Shown here piece after piece: positions 16,987 to 26,095 of a stretch of 64,000 bases of DNA (within the stretch, counting starts at the first letter, position 1; every line of letters begins with the position of its first letter). The notes under the pieces are model-generated. The model was not told the DNA's origin. It did not search any database and was given only the letters and a program-made list of their open reading frames with translations. Source of the DNA: Chlamydiales bacterium (GTDB lineage: Bacteria; Chlamydiota; Chlamydiia; Chlamydiales; JACKPQ01); NCBI GenBank assembly GCA_024233455.1, contig JACKPP010000001.1, positions 872,723 to 936,722 on the forward strand, read 5' to 3'. The position numbers and the translations under genes were made by a program.

Positions 16987-17083
16987 GCTGTCCTCATCAA
17001 TTTTTTTTAAAAGACGATAGCGATTAAATCAAATCAAACCTTTATTTGCAATTAGCTTATGGTTCTGGTAGTGTGGAGGAGTG

Positions 17084-17824
17084 ATGAAACGAATATTCAT
17101 ATGTTTAGCCTGTTTGCTGGTGGGTTGTGGTTCCATGGCCAAATCTCCCTACCGTATTGCGGTGGATCCTAGCTGGTACCCGCTTGACTTGATGGGAAAA
17201 GAAGCTAATGTCTACGCTTTTTCCAGCGACATTTTAAAAGCCATCAGCAAAAAAGAAGGCATTCCAATTGACCGGGTCAATGTTTCATGGGATGACACGT
17301 TAGAGGGATTGCAAAAAGATCTCTACGATGGCGTCTTGTCGCCTTTGCCCCCCTATAATTTTAATCGTGCTAAATACGATTTTTCGGATCTCTACCTTCC
17401 CACTGGTTATGTGCTAGTTATTCCAGCTAGATCAAGTATGAAACAGCTTAAAAAAATGCAAGATGCTGAAATAGCGGTGCAAAAAGATTCTGAAGCTGAA
17501 CGTATTTTGGATCTTTATCCCTCTACAATTCCAAGATTTTATGTTAGCCCATCTGTCGCCCTAGATAAACTAGCTAAAGGCGAGTATAAAGGCGTTATCA
17601 TGAACGTCATACCAGCGGTCAGTTTTATTGAAGATAAGTACGCTGATCAGCTTAAAATTTCTGGTGATCCCCTCAATGATGCAGGACTTCGCCTCATCGC
17701 TATTAAAGGCAAGCGCAGCGAACTGATTGAGCAATTCAATGAAGGGCTGAAAAAGATTAAGCGTGACGGCACTTTTGATAAGCTTGTCGAAAAATGGAAT
17801 GTCGGCATCGCTGCGCTCGATTGA
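17084..17824 (+). CDS. Amino-acid ABC transporter substrate-binding lipoprotein (246 aa)
   Basis: Family 3 periplasmic binding protein. The lipobox is LLVGC with Cys near residue 15. The SBP_bac_3 pattern YRIAVDPSWYPLDLM, the mid-domain LYLPTGYVLVIP and the C-terminal KIKRDGTFDKLVEKWN are clear. It resembles the chlamydial arginine-binding ArtJ in size and type. No permease or ATPase is adjacent, as for ArtJ in Chlamydia. The ribosome site GGAGGA (17075-17080) is followed by GTG at 17081 and ATG at 17084; either could start, and I use the ATG. Confidence 0.85.
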   Translation: MKRIFICLACLLVGCGSMAKSPYRIAVDPSWYPLDLMGKEANVYAFSSDILKAISKKEGIPIDRVNVSWDDTLEGLQKDLYDGVLSPLPPYNFNRAKYDFSDLYLPTGYVLVIPARSSMKQLKKMQDAEIAVQKDSEAERILDLYPSTIPRFYVSPSVALDKLAKGEYKGVIMNVIPAVSFIEDKYADQLKISGDPLNDAGLRLIAIKGKRSELIEQFNEGLKKIKRDGTFDKLVEKWNVGIAALD

Positions 17825-17899
17825 GTTGCATCTATTTAATAATCAATTGTTTACAACTTAAATAAGGCTGTCCATTTTGACATCAATTCCGTTTTGGTC

Positions 17900-17927
17900 T
17901 TGTCTATTACGGAATACGTGTCATAAT
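17900..17927 (+). promoter_or_regulatory. Promoter of the DUF4143-type ATPase, leaderless geometry
   Basis: TTGTCT (17900-17905) is 16 bp before CATAAT (17922-17927), which ends 7 nt before the ATG at 17935. An upstream ATG at 17926 lies inside the -10 box, so it is unlikely to be the start. Confidence 0.4.
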
Positions 17928-17934
17928 GGTCATT

Positions 17935-19065
17935 ATGAAGAGATACATAGAATCGCACCTTTTAAAGGACCTCCCAAGCAAAATCGTTCTCATCAGCGGT
18001 CCAAGGCAAACGGGTAAGATGACGCTTTCTAAACAACTCTGCAAGGCCTACGACTACTATAATTATGACTTCAGCGAAGACAGAGTGGTTATACAAGAAA
18101 AAAGCTGGGACCGTACCAAGCAGATAATCATTTTTGATGAACTGCACAAGTTGAAGCAATGGAAACGTTGGCTAAAGGGAATTTTTGACAAAGAAGGGAT
18201 TCCTCCTCAAATTTTAGTCACAGGAAGTGCAAAATTGGACATTCATAAAAGAATTGGCGATTCTCTTGCAGGTCGCTATTTTCAATATCGATTACACCCT
18301 TTGGACTTAAAAGAAATCAAAGACTTTACTGACATCAAACCAGAAGCTGCATTTGAAACACTTTGGCATTGTAGTGGCTTTCCCGAGCCTTTTCTTAAGG
18401 GAAATCAAACCTATTATAAACGATGGCGCCGTAGTCATATTGATATTATTTTGCGCCAAGACCTGATAGATATCTCATCGGTTCGAGATATTGAATCGGT
18501 ACAAACTTTAGTGTTGCTTTTAAGCAAGCGGGCTGGATCAACGGTATCATATGCCAATCTCGCCCGCGACCTTGACCGTGATCCTAACACGATCAAGCGT
18601 TGGCTGCAGCTTCTTGAAAATCTTTACGTCATATACCGTGTCACTCCTTACAGTCCGAATGTGACACGTTCACTAAAAAAAGAGCCTAAGTTCTATTTTT
18701 ACGATCATGCGTTAGTAGAAAATGAGGGAGCAAGGCTTGAAAATATTGTTGCCAATGCTCTCAAAAAAGAATTACATTTTCTGGAAGATACTCAAGGGGT
18801 AAGAAGTGCTCTTCACTATTTAAGAACCAAAAACGGTCAAGAATTGGATTTTCTGGTTAGTATTGATGATACACCGACCCACTTGATTGAAGTGAAATCA
18901 GGCGATGGAGCTCCTGCTCGAGGCTTCAAATTTTTTAGCAAGTTGTTTCCCAAAGCAAAAAGTATTCAACTAGTTAAAAATCTCGATAGGGAAAAATCAT
19001 TGCCAGATGGCTTATTCATTAAACGACTAATTCCTTGGCTCACGCAGTTTTCGCTTCAACCCTGA
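17935..19065 (+). CDS. AAA-type ATPase with C-terminal DUF4143 (376 aa)
   Basis: A P-loop protein of the archaeal/bacterial ATPase family linked to DUF4143. Walker A is GPRQTGK, Walker B is IIFDEL, and the ILVTGSAKLD sensor region follows. A winged-helix-like segment (LARDLDRDPNTIKRWLQLLE) is in the middle. The C-terminal nuclease-like core reads NGQELDFLVSID and HLIEVKSG. Members are widespread, often horizontally moved, and of unsettled function. It stands alone between a binding protein and lineage-specific genes. Start at 17935 rather than 17926 (see promoter). Confidence 0.85.
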   Translation: MKRYIESHLLKDLPSKIVLISGPRQTGKMTLSKQLCKAYDYYNYDFSEDRVVIQEKSWDRTKQIIIFDELHKLKQWKRWLKGIFDKEGIPPQILVTGSAKLDIHKRIGDSLAGRYFQYRLHPLDLKEIKDFTDIKPEAAFETLWHCSGFPEPFLKGNQTYYKRWRRSHIDIILRQDLIDISSVRDIESVQTLVLLLSKRAGSTVSYANLARDLDRDPNTIKRWLQLLENLYVIYRVTPYSPNVTRSLKKEPKFYFYDHALVENEGARLENIVANALKKELHFLEDTQGVRSALHYLRTKNGQELDFLVSIDDTPTHLIEVKSGDGAPARGFKFFSKLFPKAKSIQLVKNLDREKSLPDGLFIKRLIPWLTQFSLQP

Positions 19066-19153
19066 GCGGCGATTAACATTTTGTTCAGAATCGATAAAGA
19101 GGTTGTACTATTACTTTGCTTTGAGTTATCCTACACCTCTAAAAGGAGGCTAC

Positions 19154-19753
19154 ATGAACAAAATTCAGTTATTTATAGCAGCCATTGCGCTAAGTTTTGC
19201 AACACTTTTTGGGATGCATCATCCTTTTGATGATCCACAGTCTTTCCATCGGTATCAACACAAAACACAAGATACCCATTACGTTTTGGGTGTTGCGTTA
19301 GATGGTCGTTGTGTTGAGCTTGAAGATCGCACTACTTGGACAGTTCCAAGTTCTGTTGCACATGTAGTATTACAATGGAAGAAAGGAGATCCGGTTTTTA
19401 TTACTCCTAAAACAAGTTGGTTTGGGTCTGGAGAATTTTGCTATCACATGCGCAATGTGCGTATTCAGAATAGCATTAGTACCAAAATGGCGACTTGCCC
19501 TGATCGCGATGGTCCCTACACTAAGTTCGTAAAGTCAATTGATCGGTATAACCGCCGTGTAGTTCTCATTAATCACTACCGCGCGACTTTTACTTTTAAT
19601 ATCCATCCCAGTGACCTTGCTTCTCTTGATGATTGGGAAGTGAATGACCGTGTTTTTGTAGCTACCAATAAAGAGTGGTGGTATAACGAGCCTTCTCATC
19701 GGATGCTTCTAATCAACTCAGAGACACTCACAACAGCCCGAGCAAGGGAATAA
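19154..19753 (+). CDS. Secreted or periplasmic protein of unknown function (199 aa)
   Basis: I do not recognise a family. A signal peptide is visible (about 1-22, IQLFIAAIALSFATLFG). The mature part has two similar halves in the form of beta-rich repeats: LEDRTTWTVPSS...WKKGDPVFI...RNVRIQNS, then VLINHYRATFTF...WEVNDRVFVAT...HRMLLINS. This looks like a small duplicated beta-domain. The start is set by AGGAGG at 19144-19149. It is followed after 12 bp by the next gene, so the three genes 19154-20662 probably form one operon. Confidence 0.7.
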   Translation: MNKIQLFIAAIALSFATLFGMHHPFDDPQSFHRYQHKTQDTHYVLGVALDGRCVELEDRTTWTVPSSVAHVVLQWKKGDPVFITPKTSWFGSGEFCYHMRNVRIQNSISTKMATCPDRDGPYTKFVKSIDRYNRRVVLINHYRATFTFNIHPSDLASLDDWEVNDRVFVATNKEWWYNEPSHRMLLINSETLTTARARE

Positions 19754-19765
19754 GGGGGACGTCCT

Positions 19766-20413
19766 ATGGTAAGAATTGAATCCAATCAACGATCTTGGGC
19801 CTGCAAAGTATGCACTCCCTTGACCCGCATCACCGCTGTGGCGCTTGTAGCTATGGCTTTGTCTTGCGGGGCTATGCCGCTCTCTAGGAATTTTCAGTCC
19901 TACACTCAAAGTTTAGCTGCGATTTGGCTAGCTTTGGGCGCATATTTACTGATTGAAGCTATTTTTGCGGGTGTTTTTGACACTAAGGGTGGTACGTCTT
20001 GTTCAGGCTCAGGTCTTTCTGGGCGTTCTACCGACAGAGGGGATGGCGGTTCTTTTGATTCACGAGACTCATGTGATGCATCACAAGGAGCTATGCCCCC
20101 TCAAGGGCCTAGTGCCTCAGAATTTACAAGGGATCAAGCGGGAAGTAAATCTAGGCAAAGCGGCGCTTTTTGTGAAAGTCACCCTTTTAACGAATATGGT
20201 TACCCATGGAACCTTGACCCTGCTTTTTCGGCCTCTGAGTACTCTTCTGACGGACTATATGGGTCAACGCCTCCTCCACCAAGTGATACAGAAATCCCAC
20301 GTGAGGAGGCAGGAGTGTATCCTTCTTTGCAACATGGCTTCTCTAATGGCTCTTTTGAATTTGATCCAATTTCTAGCAATACAGCTGGACATCGCGCCCA
20401 CAACTGGAGTTAA
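19766..20413 (+). CDS. Inc-like membrane protein with [ST]E[IF]xR[DE]xAG motifs (215 aa)
   Basis: No known family. Two hydrophobic segments close together (about 22-38 and 47-70) resemble the bilobed domain of chlamydial inclusion-membrane proteins. The rest is hydrophilic, rich in Ser, Gly, Asp and Pro, and probably disordered. It contains SEFTRDQAG (118-126) and TEIPREEAG (175-183), variants of a motif found twice in the next gene. Translation is likely coupled with the following ORF, 3 bp downstream. It is a candidate type III-secreted protein, by inference only. Confidence 0.65.
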   Translation: MVRIESNQRSWACKVCTPLTRITAVALVAMALSCGAMPLSRNFQSYTQSLAAIWLALGAYLLIEAIFAGVFDTKGGTSCSGSGLSGRSTDRGDGGSFDSRDSCDASQGAMPPQGPSASEFTRDQAGSKSRQSGAFCESHPFNEYGYPWNLDPAFSASEYSSDGLYGSTPPPPSDTEIPREEAGVYPSLQHGFSNGSFEFDPISSNTAGHRAHNWS

Positions 20414-20416
20414 AAT

Positions 20417-20662
20417 ATGAGTAGCGATAATAAAATCCCGTCATCTTTTGGAGTATCTGCGTCTGCATGCCCTGAACGTCCCAATAGATCAGAGATTCAA
20501 AGAGATGCGGCAGGCAGAAGTGAAAGAGTTCGCAGTCATGTGGGCATAGGCTCTGCCACTCAGCCAGCATATTCCAATCCTCCCTCTATTTCTCATCGTC
20601 CTCCAAGTTCTAGCCAGTCAGAGATTCAAAGGGACGCGGCAGGCAGCCGTAGAAGAAAATAG
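20417..20662 (+). CDS. Small basic protein with two SEIQRDAAG repeats (81 aa)
   Basis: Unknown. The protein is hydrophilic, rich in Ser/Pro/Arg and likely disordered. SEIQRDAAG occurs at 25-33 and 68-76, each followed by an Arg-rich stretch (RSERVR and SRRRK). The upstream gene carries two diverged copies of the same motif, which supports both as real coding sequences and as functional partners. It converges with glgP, whose stop lies 5 bp away. Confidence 0.6.
   Translation: MSSDNKIPSSFGVSASACPERPNRSEIQRDAAGRSERVRSHVGIGSATQPAYSNPPSISHRPPSSSQSEIQRDAAGSRRRK
20489..20646 (+). repeat. Direct repeat encoding SEIQRDAAG
   Basis: Two nearly identical 29-bp segments (20489-20517 and 20618-20646, two differences) about 129 bp apart in the small gene. 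Both substitutions are silent at third codon positions, so the peptide rather than the DNA may be conserved. Confidence 0.75.
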
Positions 20663-20666
20663 AAAG

Positions 20667-23192
20667 TTATGCGGTATCGCTACTGGAAATTGCGCGAAGG
20701 CGCGCGATTTCCAGGGGGTTGGGGGGACATGGTTTTATATCCCAAATGTCTGTAGCGTAGTTTTTGATCGATTCATCAGTTGAAAATGTCGCCATGCCGG
20801 CCATGTTGTGTATGGCGTATTCAGCCCATTTTTCGGGCTCGGCAAATAGTTGTTCCACTTTTTTTTGCGTCTCATAGTAGGGCATAATATCTTGCAAGAC
20901 CCGGAATCTGTCGGATTGGGTGATGTTGTCATAGAGCGCTCGCAGGCTTTGTGCTTCGTTGTCATGTTTGATAAGAGATCCATCGATGAGGGCTTGCAGG
21001 GCAGCTTGAATTTTGGGCTCTTTGGCTAAAATGGCTTGCGGATTGTGCTCAGTGGTTAGGTTTTGCTCGGCAGTAGCCCCAAAGCTAAAGGGCCACCACT
21101 GACTGGTCACCGCTTCGTGCATTTCGATGTTGGCGCCATCTTCAGTGCCGATGGTGAGGGCACCGTTCATAGAGAGTTTCATGTTTCCAGTTCCCGAGGC
21201 CTCCATGCCGGCCATGGAAATTTGTTCCGATAGGTCGGCTGCGGGGATGATGACTTCAGCACCGGTTACGTTGTAGTTTTCAAAGAAACAGATTTTGAGT
21301 TTGTGATTGGTCTCTGGGTCGTGGTTGATAGAGCGTGCTAAGCAGTAGATGAGCTGGATGGTGTCTTTGGCAATGGCGTAACCGGGCGCTGCTTTACCAC
21401 CTAAGATTACCAGCCTTGGAACTGCTCGACAGTTAGGATCGGCTTTGAGTTCTTGATAAAGCATGATGACGTGCAGAACGTTCATGATTTGGCGTTTGTA
21501 TTCGTGAAAGCGTTTGATTTGTACGTCGAATAGCGCTGTGGGCGGCAGAAGCAAGTCGCAGGCAGTGTGTGAGTTTGAAGGGTGTTGTTCTATTTGTTGG
21601 TAAAGAACGGCTAAGAGCTTTTCTTTGTTTTCTCGCTTTATTTCTAAAAAGGCTTTTTGGCTCTGAGGATCGCTAGCAAAAGGTTTTAGTTTGGCTATTT
21701 GAGAAAAGTCTCGACTCCACTCAAAGCCGATACGCTGGTTGATAAATTCGGTGAGCTTGGGGTTAGCGAGCATTAGCCAGCGTCTTTGCGTTACACCATT
21801 GGTGACGTTGGTAAATTTTTCGGGCCAAAGCTCGTAGAAATCTTTGAAAACGTCTTGCTTGAGTAGTTCTGAATGTAGCCTGGCAACTCCATTGACTTTG
21901 TGAGATCCGTAAATAGCCAGGTGAGCCATTCTGATTTGATCTCCATAGAGAATAGACATGTTTTTAACGCGATTTTCATCACCGGGAAAGCGATCTCTTA
22001 TTTGATTGCAAAATTCACGGTTGAGACGCTCGATCATTTTGTATTGACGTGGGAGCTCATCTTCTACCCGGTTAATGTTCCATTCTTCTAAGGCCTCTTT
22101 TAGAAGGGTGTGATTGGTGTAGCTGCATACAGTACGAGTGACTTCTAGGGCTTTACCCCAGGGCATGTTGTAGTCGCTAGTCAGAAGACGCATAAGCTCG
22201 GCAATCACCAATGCTGGATGCGTGTCATTGATCTGGATACGCACTTTGTCAGCAAAGTCATCCATGTGCCCAAATACTTCTTGGTGTTTAGTAATGATAT
22301 CTTGCAAGGAGGCTGAAACGAGTAGAAATTCTTGCTTTAGCCTTACGCGTTTGCCCATTTCATGATTGTCGTTCGGATAGAGCACATCGGTTAAGGAGGT
22401 GTTTTCAGCAGCGTTTCCCAGCTCTCCAGCATTGTAGCATTGCAAGGAAAAATTACGCGGCGATTCTTTGGTTGACCATAGTCGTAGTGTAATAACCGAA
22501 AAGGTTGAAGAAGGCTTGTAGCCGATAATTGGGTAGTCATAGGGAATAGCGCGCACTTCTTGATGGCTACTGAGATTGTATACGCTATCACCGTGCTCGT
22601 TAGTGTTTTCTGATAGCTGGCCTCGGTATTGCACTGGAACAGCGCGAAAATCACGTCTTACTTCCCAAGGGTTATCGATCAGTAGCCAGTTGTCCGGTCT
22701 TTCAATTTGTACACCGTGGGAAATTTTTTGCTCAAAGATTCCGTATTGATAGCGCAAGCCATATCCCATGGCGGGGTATTCTTGAGTTGCCAGTGAGTCA
22801 AGTAGGCAAGAGGCTAATCTACCAAGTCCTCCGTTGCCAATACCAATGTCGTGTTCGATGTTGACTATTCTTTCCCATGGGCGGTTCATTTTTTTTAGGA
22901 CACATTGCACAATGTCGGTAGCAGAAATATTGGTAATGTTATTGGTTAGTTGACGCCCTGGCATGTACTCCATGGATAGATAGTGGACTTTGCGTACTTT
23001 TTGATCGTTAAAGGCATGATCAGTGGCAGCCCAGTTGACCATGATTTCTTCGCGAAGAGCCCAAACAAAGGAGCGGTAAAATTCTTCATCATAGGCATCT
23101 TCAGCGGTTCTGCCCAGCGATACAACCAGATAGTGTTTAATTTTGGTAATAACACTCTGGGCTAGCGTTTCTAAATTACAGTCTTTTTGCAT
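20667..23192 (-). CDS. glgP: Glycogen phosphorylase
   Basis: GT35 enzyme releasing glucose-1-phosphate from glycogen, part of chlamydial glycogen use. It has all family landmarks: NDTHPALVIAELMRLL, TNGVTQRRWL, and near the C-terminus the PLP-lysine segment EASGTGNMKLSMNGA with GTEDGANIEM. The start is placed at 23192 (MQKDCNLETL, 841 aa), the usual family length. An in-frame upstream extension would run into the end of pit and has no family residues. No clear ribosome site precedes 23192. Confidence 0.95.
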   Translation of the reverse strand: MQKDCNLETLAQSVITKIKHYLVVSLGRTAEDAYDEEFYRSFVWALREEIMVNWAATDHAFNDQKVRKVHYLSMEYMPGRQLTNNITNISATDIVQCVLKKMNRPWERIVNIEHDIGIGNGGLGRLASCLLDSLATQEYPAMGYGLRYQYGIFEQKISHGVQIERPDNWLLIDNPWEVRRDFRAVPVQYRGQLSENTNEHGDSVYNLSSHQEVRAIPYDYPIIGYKPSSTFSVITLRLWSTKESPRNFSLQCYNAGELGNAAENTSLTDVLYPNDNHEMGKRVRLKQEFLLVSASLQDIITKHQEVFGHMDDFADKVRIQINDTHPALVIAELMRLLTSDYNMPWGKALEVTRTVCSYTNHTLLKEALEEWNINRVEDELPRQYKMIERLNREFCNQIRDRFPGDENRVKNMSILYGDQIRMAHLAIYGSHKVNGVARLHSELLKQDVFKDFYELWPEKFTNVTNGVTQRRWLMLANPKLTEFINQRIGFEWSRDFSQIAKLKPFASDPQSQKAFLEIKRENKEKLLAVLYQQIEQHPSNSHTACDLLLPPTALFDVQIKRFHEYKRQIMNVLHVIMLYQELKADPNCRAVPRLVILGGKAAPGYAIAKDTIQLIYCLARSINHDPETNHKLKICFFENYNVTGAEVIIPAADLSEQISMAGMEASGTGNMKLSMNGALTIGTEDGANIEMHEAVTSQWWPFSFGATAEQNLTTEHNPQAILAKEPKIQAALQALIDGSLIKHDNEAQSLRALYDNITQSDRFRVLQDIMPYYETQKKVEQLFAEPEKWAEYAIHNMAGMATFSTDESIKNYATDIWDIKPCPPNPLEIARLRAISSSDTA

Positions 23193-23235
23193 AATTATTG
23201 CTTGTAGCAGAGCAATATAAAAAATGGAAGGGTAG

Positions 23236-24654
23236 TTAAAGAATAGAGGCGATGCCGCTGATGATGTAGTAGAAGACCACGCACACGATGGCACTGGCTG
23301 GGATGGTGATGAGCCAAGAAAGACCAATATCGCGAAGGGTACGCAAATTTAAGGATGAAAGACCGCGCGCTAGACCGACGCCTAGAACAGATCCAACAAT
23401 GCAGTGTGTTGTGGAAACAGGTAGGCCGAGTTTTGAGGCGAGCAAGATGGTAAGTGCAGCACCAAATTCTGCCGAAAAGCCCCGTGTAGGAGTCAAGTGT
23501 GTGATTTTGTTGCCTACAGTTTCAATGACCCGCCAGCCCCAGGTGGCAAGACCCACAACGATTCCAGCACCACCAAGAGCTAGCAGCCATGCAGGTGTTG
23601 TTTTTTGTAGATTGATAGCTCCGGTTCTGGCAACTTCTAGTACCGCATCGACTGGACCAATGGCGTTAGCCACATCGTTTGCACCGTGAGCAAAGGCCAC
23701 AAATCCAGCGCTTAATATTTGCAGGTACGCAAACATGTTTTCTACGTTTTGATATCGGGAACTGGGCGTGTAAAGCCCCGATTCTTTGCGCAACTCTTTG
23801 GTTAAGTTGGCTGTTTGGTCAAGGAGTTTGGCCACCTCTTCTTTGGTGCTCCCCTCTGAGGAAATGCGCACGCGCTGTAGATGTTTTAGGGCCTTTTGCA
23901 TGCTGATCACCCGGCCAAATTGGGCTTCTTGTTCTTTTTGCTCTTCCCGCTTGGTTTTTTTTATCGAACGAAAGAGCAAGATGCTGACAAAGGCTGCCAA
24001 TAGACCAACACCGAGCGATAGCAGAAGAGCTTCTACTACGGAAGGATTGAAACCAATATTGTTTAGACCATGAAATGTGAGGCTGAGGGTAAAGGTAGCA
24101 AAGACGAAGAACACGAGAACAGGAATGAGCCTGCGGCTCATGCGGATCGGGTGGAAGGAGTACAAGATAAGGCGTTGCAGGATGCTAAAAATAATAAAGG
24201 AGATGATGCCGCTGAGTACTGGGGAGATAACCCAACTGGCGACAACAGCTCCGACAATGTTCCAGTGAATAGTAGCAGCTCCGCCAATGATGAGACCAAA
24301 TCCTAGCACCGCACCAACAATGGCATGCGTGGTGGAAACCGGCCAGCCAAAATAGGAGGCCACTTGTAGCCAGATGGCTGTGGCGAGTAGGGCTGCTAGC
24401 ATGCCATACATGAAGGTATAGGGGTCGTTTACAAACATTTGGGGGTCGACAAGCCCTTGCTGCATCGTTTCAGAAACGCGTGAGCCTAAAAAGAAGGCTC
24501 CACTAAATTCTAAAACAGCGGCAATGATGACAGCTTTTTTTAAGGTGAGCGCTTTGGAGCCAACAGACGTTCCCATAGCGTTGGCCACGTCATTGGCGCC
24601 TATGCTCCACGCCATGTAGAAGCCCACAAGCAAAACAATTGCAGTCAGAATCAT
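23236..24654 (-). CDS. pit: Low-affinity inorganic phosphate transporter, PiT family (472 aa)
   Basis: Inner-membrane phosphate/sodium or proton symporter. The two PiT signature repeats are visible: SIGANDVANAMGTSVGSKAL near the N-terminus and AHGANDVANAIGPVDAVLEV in the second half, each followed by a GxPVSTTHxIVG motif. About 10-12 helices surround a central hydrophilic loop (about 225-300). It lies 3 bp after the DUF47 gene and forms the usual pit-accessory pair. Confidence 0.93.
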   Translation of the reverse strand: MILTAIVLLVGFYMAWSIGANDVANAMGTSVGSKALTLKKAVIIAAVLEFSGAFFLGSRVSETMQQGLVDPQMFVNDPYTFMYGMLAALLATAIWLQVASYFGWPVSTTHAIVGAVLGFGLIIGGAATIHWNIVGAVVASWVISPVLSGIISFIIFSILQRLILYSFHPIRMSRRLIPVLVFFVFATFTLSLTFHGLNNIGFNPSVVEALLLSLGVGLLAAFVSILLFRSIKKTKREEQKEQEAQFGRVISMQKALKHLQRVRISSEGSTKEEVAKLLDQTANLTKELRKESGLYTPSSRYQNVENMFAYLQILSAGFVAFAHGANDVANAIGPVDAVLEVARTGAINLQKTTPAWLLALGGAGIVVGLATWGWRVIETVGNKITHLTPTRGFSAEFGAALTILLASKLGLPVSTTHCIVGSVLGVGLARGLSSLNLRTLRDIGLSWLITIPASAIVCVVFYYIISGIASIL

Positions 24655-24657
24655 CGT

Positions 24658-25320
24658 TTACTTTAGTTCCAATATCATACGAATACGGTTAGCTAGCCTT
24701 TCTGAAAGATGTGAAAGTTGTCCCACTTCATTGATCAGGCGGTGCCACAGGTAAAAACCTGGAGTGGATAATCCTTGGCCTTTGGCAAAAAGCATTTTGG
24801 TTAAGGCGTACTTGGCCTTGTCAGCTTCGTATTCTTTGAATGCAGTTTTTTCTACCAAGCGCTTGACTTTTTCTGCTTCAATTCCCCCAAACGAGGATTC
24901 TAAGAGCTCTTCCATCTCACCTGTGATCAGGAGTACATCTTGAAAGGCTTCCAGATTTTTGCGGAAGAATTCTTGCAGATCAATTGCAAAAACATCGAGG
25001 CTCTCTAAAGGATATAATGTCAGGAGTAGCGCTATTTCTTCGGCTTTGTCGGCGATATTATCTTGGAGGGAAAGGATTTCCAGAAATTGTGAGCGATCGA
25101 TCGGCAGGTAAATGCCTTTTAGATGATTGCGAATATCATTTTTAACAATGTCGGCTTCATGCTCTAGCTCAGAGAGAGCTCGGCTCATGGGCTCAAGATC
25201 GGCTTTTCCCAACGAAGCAAAAATTTCGGTTAGTTTCTCGATGCAAAGCGCTACTTTCTCCATATGGCTCTTCAAAGGGGTGAAGGGAGATTTTCCAAAC
25301 AGTTTTGTAAGCGCTCTCAT
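24658..25320 (-). CDS. PhoU-like DUF47 protein, Pit accessory (220 aa)
   Basis: All-helical PhoU-related protein (DUF47) that normally accompanies Pit transporters and is thought to control them. The length is typical (about 215-225), and the metal-site patterns of the family are present as LEHEADIVKNDI and EEIALLLTLYPLE-like helices. Same strand and 3 bp before pit. Confidence 0.85.
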   Translation of the reverse strand: MRALTKLFGKSPFTPLKSHMEKVALCIEKLTEIFASLGKADLEPMSRALSELEHEADIVKNDIRNHLKGIYLPIDRSQFLEILSLQDNIADKAEEIALLLTLYPLESLDVFAIDLQEFFRKNLEAFQDVLLITGEMEELLESSFGGIEAEKVKRLVEKTAFKEYEADKAKYALTKMLFAKGQGLSTPGFYLWHRLINEVGQLSHLSERLANRIRMILELK

Positions 25321-25326
25321 ATGATT

Positions 25327-26028
25327 TTATTTTGGCAGATTTGCCAATAAAGTCAAACGTTCCTTTTTTGACAGGGGACGAAACATGCCTACCGGCAACG
25401 ACCCTAGCTGCAGATCACCAATTCGAATGCGGACGAGTTCTAGCACTTTTAGTCCAGCTGCTGCAGCAAGCTGGCGCACTTCGTGTTTTTTACCCTCTTT
25501 AACTGCGATTTTCAGGGTGTTTCTACGCACTTTTTTGACTTTAGTGGGTTTAACGTGCACCTTCTGTACAACCGTTCCCTCGCTGATTGTCACTAAATGC
25601 TCATGGGTAATTTCTTTGTTGGTTTTAACGAGGTATTCTTTGGTGATATTGGAAGAGGGGTGAATGACTTGATTTGCAAAGTCTCCGTCATTGGTGAGGA
25701 TGATGAGGCCAGTGGTGTCTTTATCGAGTCTGCCGACGGTAAAAAGCCTACCTCCAATATCCTTGAAAATGGAGTAAACTAGCTGTTTTCCCGGAATCTT
25801 TTTGTGAGTGCACTCAAAACCTAGGGGTTTGTTTAGAATAAAATAAAGTTTTTGTTCTTTGGCCACAGCTACCCCATCTACGGCTATTTTATCCGAGAGG
25901 GGATCGACATCGGTTTGCGGCGTTTTTACAACTACTCCGTTGACCGATACACTACCTGAACAAATTAATTGGTCGCACTTTCGGCGGGCAGCAACTCCAG
26001 CTTCTGCCAAGGCTTTGGATAGTCTCAT
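25327..26028 (-). CDS. Pseudouridine synthase, RsuA/RluB/RluF family (233 aa)
   Basis: rRNA-modifying enzyme. An N-terminal S4 RNA-binding domain (about 1-58, LSKALAEAGVAARRKC) is followed by the catalytic core with GRLDKDTTGLIILTNDGDFA (catalytic Asp in RLDKDT) and the C-terminal KEGKKHEVRQLAAAAGLKV. It matches the yjbC-type gene next to gpmA in C. trachomatis (CT723, from memory). It lies 6 bp after the DUF47 gene; the target uridine cannot be read. Confidence 0.9.
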   Translation of the reverse strand: MRLSKALAEAGVAARRKCDQLICSGSVSVNGVVVKTPQTDVDPLSDKIAVDGVAVAKEQKLYFILNKPLGFECTHKKIPGKQLVYSIFKDIGGRLFTVGRLDKDTTGLIILTNDGDFANQVIHPSSNITKEYLVKTNKEITHEHLVTISEGTVVQKVHVKPTKVKKVRRNTLKIAVKEGKKHEVRQLAAAAGLKVLELVRIRIGDLQLGSLPVGMFRPLSKKERLTLLANLPK

Positions 26029-26095
26029 AAGAGGAGTATACCATAATGAAAATCAAATGTAAATCAGCTTTACATTCGATTTAACTTGTTTGTAA

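Noticed and set aside
19953..20420. 155-aa alternative frame over the Inc-like gene
   Set aside because: Overlaps a frame with coherent membrane domain and motif copies shared with its neighbour; no ribosome site.
20683..20714. 14-bp GC-rich hairpin at the end of glgP
   Set aside because: It lies in the conserved coding 3' end and lacks a T-run on either strand, so coding constraint is enough to explain it.
24070..24306. Plus-strand frames opposite pit
   Set aside because: Acidic shadow translations of a membrane-protein gene on the other strand.
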